Shown here piece by piece: positions 44,544-53,059 of a stretch of 64,000 nucleotides of DNA; the stretch's first letter is position 1, and every line of letters starts with the position of its first letter. The notes beneath the pieces were generated by a model. It was not told the DNA's origin, searched no databases, and was given only the letters and a program-made list of their open reading frames with translations. Position numbers and translations under genes: made by a program. This DNA is from Salipaludibacillus sp. CUR1 (GTDB taxonomy: Bacteria; Bacillota; Bacilli; Bacillales; Salisediminibacteriaceae), in NCBI RefSeq assembly GCF_021028955.1, contig NZ_JAIWPE010000014.1, positions 23,764-87,763 on the forward strand, given 5' to 3'.

Positions 44544-44708
44544 ATGGAAAATACCGTACATTCCACCTTGGACAAAGAATGGGAGCAGTTAATGGTTGAA
44601 GCAAAAGAAATAGGCATGACCACGGAAGAAGTACGCACGTTCTTCCAGGAATCTTTAAACAATTTACCAGCGTCTGACATAAATCATGAAAAAGGGAATG
44701 TTTTATAG
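44544..44708 (+). CDS. SinI-like anti-repressor (54 aa)
   Basis: A 54-residue protein. Residues ~8-38, with LDKEWEQLMVEAKEIGMTTE followed by EVRTFF, match the SinI family (B. subtilis SinI has LDQEWVELMVEAKEANISPEE in part). SinI binds the repressor SinR and frees biofilm-matrix genes. The start is ATG 44544, with AAAGGAGGT nine bases upstream; longer frames from 44322 would translate the riboswitch and are rejected. No sinR gene is nearby, so its target is elsewhere. The gene has its own terminator, so riboswitch and anti-repressor form one transcription unit. Confidence 0.85.
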   Translation: MENTVHSTLDKEWEQLMVEAKEIGMTTEEVRTFFQESLNNLPASDINHEKGNVL

Positions 44709-44725
44709 ACGGGCTGGGCTAAATT

Positions 44726-44761
44726 AACTGTTTCAAATAATTATTTGAAACAGTTTTTTTG
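44726..44761 (+). terminator. Rho-independent terminator of the SinI-like gene
   Basis: Perfect inverted repeat AACTGTTTCAAATAA / TTATTTGAAACAGTT followed by TTTTTTT. Confidence 0.92.
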
Positions 44762-44771
44762 TGGAAATAAA

Positions 44772-44789
44772 TGGGGGGTCTGACCCCAG
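44772..44789. repeat. GGGGTCTGACCCC palindromic element, copy 1
   Basis: TGGGGGGTCTGACCCCAGG, one of four related palindromes in this window (others at 48401, 61588 and 63877). Confidence 0.7.
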
Positions 44790-44790
44790 G

Positions 44791-44808
44791 TTGTTGAGAC
44801 TGTCACAA
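44791..44808. promoter_or_regulatory. Candidate Rex operator before cydDC
   Basis: TTGTTGAGACTGTCACAA keeps the TTGT and TCACAA ends of the Rex site TTGTGAAN4TTCACAA and overlaps a TTGAGA -35 (44794-44799) with TAATAT 17 bases on. In B. subtilis Rex controls cyd genes. Confidence 0.5.
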
Positions 44809-44927
44809 AAGTGTCATAATATAAATAAGCACATTGTGTGTATCAGGGGGGTTATTCCTTTAAAATAGGAATGTAAACACTATACAGACAGTTAAAACAG
44901 TATGTTATGAGGAGGCTGTGAACAGTC

Positions 44928-46661
44928 ATGACGCAGCTAAAACAAATGGCACAGGAACAAAAAAAGAGCAGGTCAGCTTTAATGGTATCTTCGTTTATGA
45001 TCGGGGCATCCATTATCGCCCAGGCCTGGTTTATTGTGCTCATCGTTGATCATATATTTTTAAATAACGGCGCATTTGGGGAGATTTATTTCTGGCTTGG
45101 AGGTCTCTTGGCAGCGCTGTTAATAAGAGCATTGTTTACTTATGTGAACGGGCGAACAGGTATGAAGATGGCAAGCCATGTAAAAAGTGATGTGAGAAAG
45201 AAACTTTTAAATAAATTCAGCAGGAATCCTTTGCAGGCATCCTTGAAGGGACAATCCGGGGAAAAAGTGAGTGTGCTGATGGATTCAGTGGATGAGATTG
45301 ATAATTATTTCCGTCATTACTACCCGCAAATGATCCAGTCTTCCATTGTACCTCTTATGCTTCTCATCGCAGTGTTCTGGGTGAATTGGGTGTCAGGGCT
45401 CATTTTAGTCATAACCGCTCCTTTTATTCCGATTATGATGATTGTGGTAGGAAAAAACACGCAGAAGAAATCAGAAGAACAGATGGAGAAGCTTACTGTC
45501 TTTTCGGGACGGTTCCTGGATATTTTGCAAGGACTCTCAACTTTGAAATTTTTTGGACGGGCAAAAGAAAAGAAAGAAGATATCAGGCTTAGCAGCCTGG
45601 ATTACCGCGACGCAACGATGGAAGTATTAAAAATTGCTTTCTTATCTTCTCTTATGCTTGAGTTTATCTCAATGCTCAGTATATCTCTCGTTGCGCTTGA
45701 AGTCGGTTTCCGGCTCGTGATTTATGAGCAGCTCACGTTCTTTACTGCCTTTTTTGTTCTTATACTTGTCCCGGAATTTTTTACTTCACTAAAAGAATTA
45801 GGAAGTGCCTTTCATACGGGGAGAGGAAGTATGGGAGCGGCCAAACGTGTGGCTGCTGAGTTAGAGGCTGAGGAACATCCGGTTACGTGGGGAGATGTCT
45901 CATTGGATACACAGGAGACCCCTCCTGCTATTTCCTTCAGAGACCTCAGTTTTTCTTACGGCGGAGAGGCTTTTGCTTTAGATAAACTTAAGGCTGAATG
46001 CGAGCCATACAGCGAAATAGCTGTGGTTGGCAAGAGCGGGGCAGGAAAAACAACCTTACTGAATTTAATTGCCGGCCTTGTTGCTCCGACTGAAGGAGAG
46101 ATCATAGTCAACGGCCGGCCGTTAAACACTTACAAAGAAACAGACTGGTATAACCAGCTCAGCTATATTTCTCAAAATCCTTACCTGTTCTCCGGCACGA
46201 TTGAAGAAAACATTATTCTTGGAAAGCCCGGAAATGTCACACGGGCTGAAGTGGAACAGGCAGCTGAAAAAGCTGGAATTGCCGAGATGATTTCAGAGTT
46301 AAAAGACGGCTACGAAACGGTAATTGGCGAAGGCGGAAGAGGGCTGTCAGGCGGCGAAAAGCAGCGGGTAGCGTTAGCCCGTGCTTTCCTGAAGGAGCCG
46401 ACCGTTATTTTATTTGATGAACCGACAGTCGGGCTGGATCTGAAAACGGAACAAATTCTCCAGCGTTCTATGAAGGAGCTTGGAAAATCGTCAACCATCA
46501 TTACCGTTGCCCACCGTCTTCATACGATAAAAAATGCGGATCAGATTCTGTTTCTTGAAAACGGCGAACTGAGAGCTGCGGGGACTCATAAAGAGCTTCT
46601 GCAGGAGTCAGAGGCTTACAGCAGCATGATCCGTGTCCATCAAGGAGGGGAAGCAGGATGA
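44928..46661 (+). CDS. cydD: Thiol reductant ABC exporter, subunit CydD
   Basis: A 577-residue half-transporter: six-helix ABC_membrane domain at ~1-310 and ATPase at ~330-570. Walker A is GKSGAGKTT, signature LSGGEKQRVALARAF, Walker B VILFDEP, and the H loop VAHRL. CydDC exports cysteine/glutathione and is needed to assemble cytochrome bd. The N-terminal MTQLKQMAQEQKKSR and the pairing with CydC fix the subunit. GAGGAGGCTGTG precedes ATG. It overlaps cydC by 4 bases. cydAB is not in the window. Confidence 0.9.
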   Translation: MTQLKQMAQEQKKSRSALMVSSFMIGASIIAQAWFIVLIVDHIFLNNGAFGEIYFWLGGLLAALLIRALFTYVNGRTGMKMASHVKSDVRKKLLNKFSRNPLQASLKGQSGEKVSVLMDSVDEIDNYFRHYYPQMIQSSIVPLMLLIAVFWVNWVSGLILVITAPFIPIMMIVVGKNTQKKSEEQMEKLTVFSGRFLDILQGLSTLKFFGRAKEKKEDIRLSSLDYRDATMEVLKIAFLSSLMLEFISMLSISLVALEVGFRLVIYEQLTFFTAFFVLILVPEFFTSLKELGSAFHTGRGSMGAAKRVAAELEAEEHPVTWGDVSLDTQETPPAISFRDLSFSYGGEAFALDKLKAECEPYSEIAVVGKSGAGKTTLLNLIAGLVAPTEGEIIVNGRPLNTYKETDWYNQLSYISQNPYLFSGTIEENIILGKPGNVTRAEVEQAAEKAGIAEMISELKDGYETVIGEGGRGLSGGEKQRVALARAFLKEPTVILFDEPTVGLDLKTEQILQRSMKELGKSSTIITVAHRLHTIKNADQILFLENGELRAAGTHKELLQESEAYSSMIRVHQGGEAG

Positions 46662-48388
46662 GAGAAACAGGGATGATTATGACGCTGATGCTTAAGGAAA
46701 GAAAAGATGTTCTTTTATCCGTGTTATTCGGCTTTCTTGCAGGAATGGGTGCGGTGAGTGTGTTTGCCAACAGCGGGTACCTTATATCCAAAGCGGCGAT
46801 TATGCCGCCGCTCTATGTCCTGACTGTAAGCATCGCGCTGCTGAAACTTTTCAGTTTTACACGGGCGCTTAGCAAGTATGCTGAAAGGTATTACTCGCAC
46901 CGCGCGACATTTACGATTTTGAGTAATCTCCGAGTCCACTTTTTCGAAAAAATTGAGCCGTTAGCTCCGCGTATTTTTCAAAAATACCGGAGCGGGGATA
47001 TCCTTTCGAGAATAGTAGGGGACGTAGAAAGTCTGCAAAACTTTTTCTTAAGGGTATTTTACCCTCCGATTGTTATGCTGATTGTCTTTTTAGCAACGAT
47101 TGCTTTTACGATGTATTTTTCGGTGTATATCGGTTTAATTTTAGCAGCAGGACTCCTTCTGACTGGCTTTTTGATACCTGCTATGTTTGCGGGCAAACAC
47201 TGGAAAATTGAAGGGCAAGTCAGAGAACGGCGGGGAAACTTATCAGTAGAGGCGACTGAGTTCCTCTACGGCTTCAGAGATTTGAAAATCCATCAGAAAC
47301 TGGAACAGCAGGAAAGCAAGTTAATTGCAGCTTCAGACGACTATATCAGCGGGCAGGAGAAAGCCGGGACCCGGATGCTGTTCAGCCAGTCGATCAATCA
47401 AGGTGTTACTATGGCTGTTTCCTGGCTCGTACTTGGAGCCTCGGCATATTTAGTAACAGTCGGCGAACTGGAAGGCGTTTTTATTGCCATGCTCGTTATG
47501 ATTTCATTGACTGTTTTTGAGAATGCTGTGCCTATGGCCGCCTTTCCTAATCATTACGAAGACAGCAGGCACGCCGCAGCGCGGCTATTTTCAGCAGTGG
47601 AAAGCGATGAGAAGTCTGAGGGAGAACAGGCAGAGCAGAAAGGGGTCATACTTGACCGTTCAGAACCTTGGGGTGTTTTCATAGATAATGTCACTTTCAG
47701 TTATCCCGGGGAAGACCGCGCAGCACTGAAAGACGTGCAATTAGCGATTCCTGCAGGCTCCAAAACAGCTATCGTAGGACCGAGCGGGTCAGGAAAATCG
47801 ACATTGCTTCAGCTTCTTTTGAAAGTTTACCGTGCAGACACCGGGAATGTTCATATAAACGGCCGCCCTGTAACTGAAATAGATGAAGAAAGCCTGTGGA
47901 TGGGCACGAAAGCCCTCCTCCAGGAGCAGCACTTCTTCTATGGAACAGTGAGGGAAAATTTACAGCTGGCCGGTGACGAATTGACAGATGATCAGATTAA
48001 AGAGGCGCTGGCTTATGTTCACTTGGAAGATTTTTCACTCGATGACCAGGTGCTCGAAAAAGGCGGCAATCTTTCAGGAGGAGAAAAGCAGAGGCTGGCA
48101 GTCGCCAGAGGGCTTTTGAAGGAAGGACGTCTCTGGCTTCTCGATGAACCAACTTCTTCTGTGGATGTACTGACCGAAAAAAAGATTTATGACCATCTAT
48201 TTAAAGAAGCCGAAAACGACACGCTTATCCTGGTCAGTCACCGGTTAACAGGACTTGAACAAATGGACCGGATTATAGTAATGGAGCAGGGGAAAATCGT
48301 TGAAACAGGCACGTACGAGGAATTGATGGCAAAACAAGGCTATTTCTATGAAATGAAACAAATCGAGAAAAGTGTCTTTTCAGCCTGA
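46658..48388 (+). CDS. cydC: Thiol reductant ABC exporter, subunit CydC
   Basis: A 576-residue partner of CydD. The membrane domain (~15-300) contains SISKYAERYYSHRATFTIL-type sequence (here ALSKYAERYYSHRATF), characteristic of CydC. The ATPase has Walker A GPSGSGKST, LSGGEKQRLAVARGLL, LWLLDEPTSSVD and SHRLTG. ATG 46658 overlaps the cydD stop (ATGA) and uses AAGGAGGGG within cydD. A strong terminator follows directly. Confidence 0.9.
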   Translation: MRETGMIMTLMLKERKDVLLSVLFGFLAGMGAVSVFANSGYLISKAAIMPPLYVLTVSIALLKLFSFTRALSKYAERYYSHRATFTILSNLRVHFFEKIEPLAPRIFQKYRSGDILSRIVGDVESLQNFFLRVFYPPIVMLIVFLATIAFTMYFSVYIGLILAAGLLLTGFLIPAMFAGKHWKIEGQVRERRGNLSVEATEFLYGFRDLKIHQKLEQQESKLIAASDDYISGQEKAGTRMLFSQSINQGVTMAVSWLVLGASAYLVTVGELEGVFIAMLVMISLTVFENAVPMAAFPNHYEDSRHAAARLFSAVESDEKSEGEQAEQKGVILDRSEPWGVFIDNVTFSYPGEDRAALKDVQLAIPAGSKTAIVGPSGSGKSTLLQLLLKVYRADTGNVHINGRPVTEIDEESLWMGTKALLQEQHFFYGTVRENLQLAGDELTDDQIKEALAYVHLEDFSLDDQVLEKGGNLSGGEKQRLAVARGLLKEGRLWLLDEPTSSVDVLTEKKIYDHLFKEAENDTLILVSHRLTGLEQMDRIIVMEQGKIVETGTYEELMAKQGYFYEMKQIEKSVFSA

Positions 48389-48436
48389 AAAAGGGAATAA
48401 CTGGGGGGTCTGTCCCCCCAGTTATTCCCTTTTATT
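48389..48436. terminator. Bidirectional terminator (includes palindrome copy 2)
   Basis: AAAAGGGAATAACTGGGGGG paired perfectly with CCCCCCAGTTATTCCCTTTT around a TCTGT loop. It separates convergent cydC and the CoA-disulfide reductase gene. Its centre belongs to the GGGGTCTGACCCC family. Confidence 0.92.
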
Positions 48437-48450
48437 TTCTAAGCTGTTTT

Positions 48451-50406
48451 CTAAACCTGTACCGGAACCTTCCCTTTAGCAATCCAGACACTGATTTTAT
48501 CTTCTTCTGTCTGTTGTTTTAACAGCGTGTTGCCGGTGCTCTTGCACCATCCTTCAATATCTCTTGCAAAGCCTGGGTCTGTCACGCTTATTTGCAGCAC
48601 CTGGCCGTCTTCCAGTTCTTTCATCCCTTTGTGGACTTTCATTATCGGTCCGGGGCAGGATAAGCCGCACGCGTTAATTTCAACCTCGGCTTGGAGGTCC
48701 CCCTCCTCAACGACCGGTTCGTTTTTCCGGCTGTCCATTTCTTCCTGGACGGAATCGGAACACTGGGCATTAACACACGAATAGGTTTTATATCCGCCGC
48801 TCAAGTTGACCGGCTGAAATCCGTTTTGTTCGAGAATACGGGTTGCCAGATATCCGCGAAGGCCAACTTGGCACGTAATATAAATTTTACGGTCTGAAGA
48901 CAGCTCACTGAGCCGGTCGCGCAACGTGTCAAGCGGGATATTTATTGAGCCTGGAATAGAGCCCATCGCCACTTCTTCCGGGTTGCGGACGTCGACTAAC
49001 GTCCCGCCGTCACCGACGATCCTGTCAATCTCATGATGGTGAACAATTTCCAGGGCACCGTCAGCAATGTTGGATGCCACGTATCCGAGCATATTTACAG
49101 GGTCTTTTGCAGACGAATACGGCGGTGCGTAAGCGAGTTCCAATTCAGGGAGATCATATACTGTTAAACCGCCTTTAATAGCCGTAGCTATAACATCAAT
49201 CCGTTTATCGACCCCGTTAATTCCAACCCCCTGGACTCCGTAAATTCTGCCGTCTTCAGGATTGAACGTCAGTTTTAAAGAGACAGGAAATCCTCCAGGG
49301 TAATAACCCGCGTGAGACGCAGGGTGGACATGCACCGATTCATAGGGCACATTCAGCTCTTTCAGCGTCTTTTCATTATTCCCGGTTGCTGCTACTGTAA
49401 GGTCGAACACTTTTGCAATGGCAGTTCCGAGTGTCCCTTTGTACTTCACATTTTTACCGTAAATGTTGTCAGCCACGATACGCCCCTGACGGTTTGCAGG
49501 CCAGGCAAGCGGCACCATTGTGGCGTTCCCCTGATTAAAGTCCTTCACTTCAATCGCGTCACCGATCGCATAAATGTGAGGATCTTCAGTACGAAGGGTG
49601 TCATCAACAATGATTCCTCCCCGTTCGCCTACTGGTAATCCGGCATTAACCGCCAGTTCATTTTCAGGACGGACACCGATCGAAAGAATGGTCAAGTCGC
49701 TCTCAAGCTCTTTTCCGCTCGCTAAAACAACTTTTTTTCCATTTTCACGGAAAGCTTTGACTCCGTCTTCTAAAATAAGGGTTGCTTTGCTGCTCACATG
49801 CTCGTGGACGATTGAGGCCATTTCATAATCGAGAGGCGCCATTACCTGGTCAGCCATTTCCACAATTGTCACGTCAATTCCCCGTTCGTGCAGGTTTTCA
49901 GCCATTTCCAGGCCGATGAATCCTCCGCCGATCACGACTGCTTTCTTTGGATGCTCTTCATCAACCCAGCCTTTGATTTTATCTGTATCAGGAATATTGC
50001 GGAGTGTGAATATATTCTGTGCGTCATTTAACCCGTCAATAGGCGGAACAATTGGGCGCGCGCCAGGTGAGAGAACAAGTTCATCATAGGATTCAGTATA
50101 TTCTTCACCTGTATCTGCTTTTTTGACTGTGACAGTCTGGTCGGCACGATTAATGGCGGTCACCTCAGTCAGGTTGCGTATATCAAGGTTAAACTTTTTC
50201 GACATACCCTCGACTGTTTGAACGAGCAGTTTATCACGGTCTTCAATTGTGCCGCCAATATAATACGGCAGTCCACAGTTGGCGAATGAAATATGCTCAC
50301 CTTTCTCAAAAACTGTAATATGGGATGTTTCATCAATTCTTCTTAATCGGGCAGCTGCTGTAGCTCCGCCGGCCACACCGCCGACAATAACAATTTTTTT
50401 AGACAT
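48451..50406 (-). CDS. CoA-disulfide reductase with rhodanese and TusA domains
   Basis: A 651-residue fusion. FAD/NAD(P)H disulfide reductase part at ~1-445: GGVAGGATAAARLRR binds FAD, active Cys44 in FANCGLPYY, VIGGGFIGLEMAENL binds NAD(P)H, and HPASHAGYYPGG lies in the dimer domain. Rhodanese domain ~455-560 with Cys512 in CQVGLRGY, and TusA-like domain ~570-650 with CGLSCPGP (Cys580, Cys584). The family reduces CoA disulfide or persulfides; the extra domains suggest sulfur relay and sulfide handling. The start follows AGGAGGTTAT. A CstR/CsoR-like palindrome lies at 50449, upstream. Monocistronic. Confidence 0.92.
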   Translation of the reverse strand: MSKKIVIVGGVAGGATAAARLRRIDETSHITVFEKGEHISFANCGLPYYIGGTIEDRDKLLVQTVEGMSKKFNLDIRNLTEVTAINRADQTVTVKKADTGEEYTESYDELVLSPGARPIVPPIDGLNDAQNIFTLRNIPDTDKIKGWVDEEHPKKAVVIGGGFIGLEMAENLHERGIDVTIVEMADQVMAPLDYEMASIVHEHVSSKATLILEDGVKAFRENGKKVVLASGKELESDLTILSIGVRPENELAVNAGLPVGERGGIIVDDTLRTEDPHIYAIGDAIEVKDFNQGNATMVPLAWPANRQGRIVADNIYGKNVKYKGTLGTAIAKVFDLTVAATGNNEKTLKELNVPYESVHVHPASHAGYYPGGFPVSLKLTFNPEDGRIYGVQGVGINGVDKRIDVIATAIKGGLTVYDLPELELAYAPPYSSAKDPVNMLGYVASNIADGALEIVHHHEIDRIVGDGGTLVDVRNPEEVAMGSIPGSINIPLDTLRDRLSELSSDRKIYITCQVGLRGYLATRILEQNGFQPVNLSGGYKTYSCVNAQCSDSVQEEMDSRKNEPVVEEGDLQAEVEINACGLSCPGPIMKVHKGMKELEDGQVLQISVTDPGFARDIEGWCKSTGNTLLKQQTEEDKISVWIAKGKVPVQV

Positions 50407-50448
50407 AGGAATAACCTCCTGTAATTTAAAGCATTCGTTTTTTGTTTA

Positions 50449-50464
50449 ATACCTATAAGGGTAT
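50449..50464. promoter_or_regulatory. Candidate CstR/CsoR operator before CoADR-rhodanese
   Basis: ATACCTATAAGGGTAT is a near-palindrome with the AT-flanked C/G tract typical of persulfide-sensing CstR sites. It sits ~43 bases upstream of the start codon. CstR often controls CoADR-rhodanese genes. Confidence 0.5.
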
Positions 50465-50539
50465 ATTACAGCAGGTTTAACACTATGTAAATGTCTTTAA
50501 GTAAGAAGTTGTGACCGTTATGTGAAAGTTAACACATAC

Positions 50540-50573
50540 AAAAAAGAGGCCCTCATTATGAGATACGCCTCTT
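50540..50573 (-). terminator. Terminator of the small membrane gene
   Basis: On the minus strand AAGAGGCGTATCTCAT / ATGAGGGCCTCTT pairs imperfectly and is followed by TTTTTT, just after the 50579-50884 gene. Confidence 0.75.
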
Positions 50574-50578
50574 CACGG

Positions 50579-50884
50579 TCAACTGTTTTTTTGCTTAAAT
50601 TTTTTATATTTTTCAAGTGCGGCAGAATCGTGGTCCGGGTAGTAGGCGTTTAAATAATCTTCGTAATGCGGTCCATAAGCATCGATCGTTTTTTTAGTTC
50701 CAAACGGCTTCCAGAACAATTTATTTAAATAATACTCCCACTCTTCAAGGTCACCGCTCATACTCTCGCCTTTTTGGAAACGATGGGCCAACTCTTCAAG
50801 CTGAACCCGGATCAGGCCAATATTCATAAAATAAATCCCAAGGATACTTATAACCACTGCAAGAATAATAATGATATACCACAT
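50579..50884 (-). CDS. Small membrane-anchored hypothetical protein (101 aa)
   Basis: One N-terminal transmembrane helix (WYIIIILAVVISILGIYFM, residues ~2-20) is followed by a cytosolic, Tyr- and Lys-rich tail (YGPHYEDYLNAYYPDHDS). I do not recognise the family. AAAGGAGAAAG stands upstream of the ATG. It is monocistronic with its own terminator; ordinary codon use supports a real gene. Confidence 0.65.
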   Translation of the reverse strand: MWYIIIILAVVISILGIYFMNIGLIRVQLEELAHRFQKGESMSGDLEEWEYYLNKLFWKPFGTKKTIDAYGPHYEDYLNAYYPDHDSAALEKYKKFKQKNS

Positions 50885-50986
50885 AACGCTTTCTCCTTTT
50901 GAAACCTTCGTAATCTCTTAACCTATTTTAACACTACAAAAAATGATTTGTCGCCCGTGACGGTCAGAAGGGCCTTTAAAGCAAAG

Positions 50987-51018
50987 CAAAACCGCCAGCC
51001 AATTTAAGCTGACGGTTC
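50987..51018 (-). terminator. Terminator of the CsbD-like gene
   Basis: AACCGTCAGC / GCTGGCGGTT stem on the minus strand followed by a T-rich tail. Confidence 0.75.
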
Positions 51019-51027
51019 TTTTGGTCT

Positions 51028-51228
51028 TTATTTATTATCGTCTTCCCATGCGTTAACTTCTCTTTCAGCATCTTCTCTCGATTTTCCATATCTCTCCTGG
51101 ATTTTCCCGATAAGCTTTTCTTTGTTGCCGTCTACATGCTGTAAATCATCATCGGTCAACTTCGACCACTTCTTTTTCGTTTCTCCAGTAAGCTGTTTCC
51201 ATTTACCTTTTAATTGGTCTTGATTCAT
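51028..51228 (-). CDS. CsbD-family stress protein (66 aa)
   Basis: A 66-residue hydrophilic protein: MNQDQLKGKWKQLTGETKKK at the N-terminus, then WSKLTDDDLQHVDGNKEKLI and GKIQERYGKSREDAE. This is the CsbD pattern. In B. subtilis csbD is a sigma-B general-stress gene of unknown biochemical role. The frame extends upstream to 51321, but ATG 51228 has AAAGGAGAG at the right distance and starts with the family's N-terminus. A sigma-B-like promoter lies upstream at 51273-51298. Confidence 0.9.
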   Translation of the reverse strand: MNQDQLKGKWKQLTGETKKKWSKLTDDDLQHVDGNKEKLIGKIQERYGKSREDAEREVNAWEDDNK

Positions 51229-51272
51229 TAGTAATCTCTCCTTTGGAATTAGCTTTCGATTATGTTGTTGAT

Positions 51273-51298
51273 ATACCACTTGTTTTGGTGAGTGAAAC
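51273..51298 (-). promoter_or_regulatory. Candidate sigma-B promoter of the CsbD-like gene
   Basis: On the minus strand GTTTCA, 14 bases, then TGGTAT; the consensus is GTTTAA-N13..15-GGGTAT. It lies ~45 bases upstream of the start codon, matching the stress role of the gene. Confidence 0.55.
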
Positions 51299-51362
51299 TT
51301 ATACGGGCAAGTTTGGTACAATAGTTAGTGTAATATATACATATTTTGGATGAGGTGAGAGT

Positions 51363-52871
51363 GTGGACTTACAAACTTATAGATCTTTAGATGCGACTGA
51401 TCTCTCAGAACTTATACGAAAAAAGGAAATGTCGCCCTCGGAAATTTTTCAGCTTGCCTGGAAACAGCTTGAAAATATAAATCCTTCCTTGAACGCAGTG
51501 GTTCACCACCGGAGGGAACAGGCCTTGGAGGAAGCGAAAAACATAACGGGCGAAGAAGGTGTGTTTGCCGGGGTGCCTTTTCTCTTGAAAAATGCTTCGC
51601 AGGCAGTGAAAGGAGAAAAATTGACAGTGGGTTCCCGTTTGCTCGCTTCCCATTCGGCAAAACAGGATTCCCATTTAGTTAGAAAGCTTCGAGCTAACGG
51701 CATAGTTGCAGCCGGCCATACAAACATCCCGGAATTCGGGTTAAAAAATATAACAGAGCCTGAGCTTTACGGGCCAACAAGAAACCCTTGGAATACCGGT
51801 CATTCTCCGGGCGGTTCAAGCGGCGGTTCAGCAGCTGCTGTTGCAGGCGGAATTGTCCCGGCAGCCGGTGCGAGCGATGGCGGGGGATCGATCAGGATTC
51901 CTGCTTCATTTACTGGATTATTCGGGTTAAAGCCGACGCGCGGGCGCATGCCTGTAGGACCCGGTTCCGGCCGGCAGTGGCAGGGGGCAGCGATCGATTT
52001 TGTATTAAGCCGGTCGGTGCGTGACAGCGCTGCGTTGTTTGATTTACTTCAGACTGTCCAGCCTGAGGCAGCTTTTCAAGCGCCTCTTCTGGAAACACCC
52101 GTGCTCCAGGAAAAAGAGAGTGACTGGGCGAAGCCATTGACTGTCGCTTTTTCCACACAGTCACCGGTCCACACGCCAGTCTCTGATGAAGCCGTGGAAG
52201 CGGTGAAAAAGACAGCCGCCTGGCTTGAAAAAGAAGGCCACAGGGTTGAAGAAGCCTCTCCTGAGCTGGACGGAGTGAAACTGATGGAGAACTATTACTT
52301 AATGAACAGCGGAGAATTGGCAGGGGTCGTCAGCACGCTGGAAAAAATGTCAGGCAGGAAAATAACTTCGTACGATCTTGAACTGGAATCGTGGATGCTG
52401 AGTGAAGCTGGAAAAAGGGTGTCGGCGGCAGAATTTTCTTTAAGCCTTCAGGCATGGGATGCCGCAGCAGCGGTAACCGCCTCTTTTCATAAACGGTACG
52501 ACCTTTATGTGACCCCGGCCACTGCTTACCCCGCGCCAAAGATCGGTGAGCTCACCCAGTCGCCAGCCAATGCCAAGGAATTCAGAAGAAAGCTGGCAGA
52601 AGCTTCTTCGAGCGGACAGCAAGCTCTTATTTACGAGATGTTTCTTCCGAGTCTCACTTATACGCCTTATACACAACTGGCAAACCTCACGGGGCAGCCG
52701 GCTGTGTCACTGCCCCTCCATCTAACGGGGGAAGGCCTTCCTCTCGGTGTCCAGGTGATGGCTCCAAAGGGACGGGAAGATCTCCTCTTCAGACTCGCCT
52801 TTCAATTGGAGCAAAGTGAATTATGGAAAGGAATGAAAGGAAACCCGTTATTTGAAGGCCGCGAACGTTGA
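51363..52871 (+). CDS. Amidase (amidase-signature family)
   Basis: A 502-residue hydrolase of the amidase signature family. The Ser-cisSer-Lys triad is visible: Lys in VPFLLKNAS, cis-Ser and nucleophile in [18 protein letters not shown] and [20 protein letters not shown] (in part). Size and the [15 protein letters not shown] late segment (here [14 protein letters not shown]) resemble 6-aminohexanoate-cyclic-dimer hydrolase and other stand-alone amidases rather than GatA, since no gatCB is present. The substrate is unknown. GTG 51363 follows GATGAGGTGAG. Confidence 0.87.
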   Translation: MDLQTYRSLDATDLSELIRKKEMSPSEIFQLAWKQLENINPSLNAVVHHRREQALEEAKNITGEEGVFAGVPFLLKNASQAVKGEKLTVGSRLLASHSAKQDSHLVRKLRANGIVAAGHTNIPEFGLKNITEPELYGPTRNPWNTGHSPGGSSGGSAAAVAGGIVPAAGASDGGGSIRIPASFTGLFGLKPTRGRMPVGPGSGRQWQGAAIDFVLSRSVRDSAALFDLLQTVQPEAAFQAPLLETPVLQEKESDWAKPLTVAFSTQSPVHTPVSDEAVEAVKKTAAWLEKEGHRVEEASPELDGVKLMENYYLMNSGELAGVVSTLEKMSGRKITSYDLELESWMLSEAGKRVSAAEFSLSLQAWDAAAAVTASFHKRYDLYVTPATAYPAPKIGELTQSPANAKEFRRKLAEASSSGQQALIYEMFLPSLTYTPYTQLANLTGQPAVSLPLHLTGEGLPLGVQVMAPKGREDLLFRLAFQLEQSELWKGMKGNPLFEGRER

Positions 52872-53059
52872 GGCGCTGAGATATAAACCTTTTACAGGGG
52901 ATACCGCCAATTCACTTTAAACGGGCAGATAGTAAGAGTACGGCTTTATCTTTGTATCTGTCACGTCGACATGTGTCTCTATAATTTTTCTTAAAAATGA
53001 AACTTTTTCCTGGTAAAGGTCGTACAAGGTATAAGAAAGTGCCAAAGAGGAGAGATCAT

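Noticed and set aside
44322..44708. Long 128-aa frame ending as the SinI-like protein
   Set aside because: Its first 74 codons translate the riboswitch. The real start is ATG 44544 after AAAGGAGGT.
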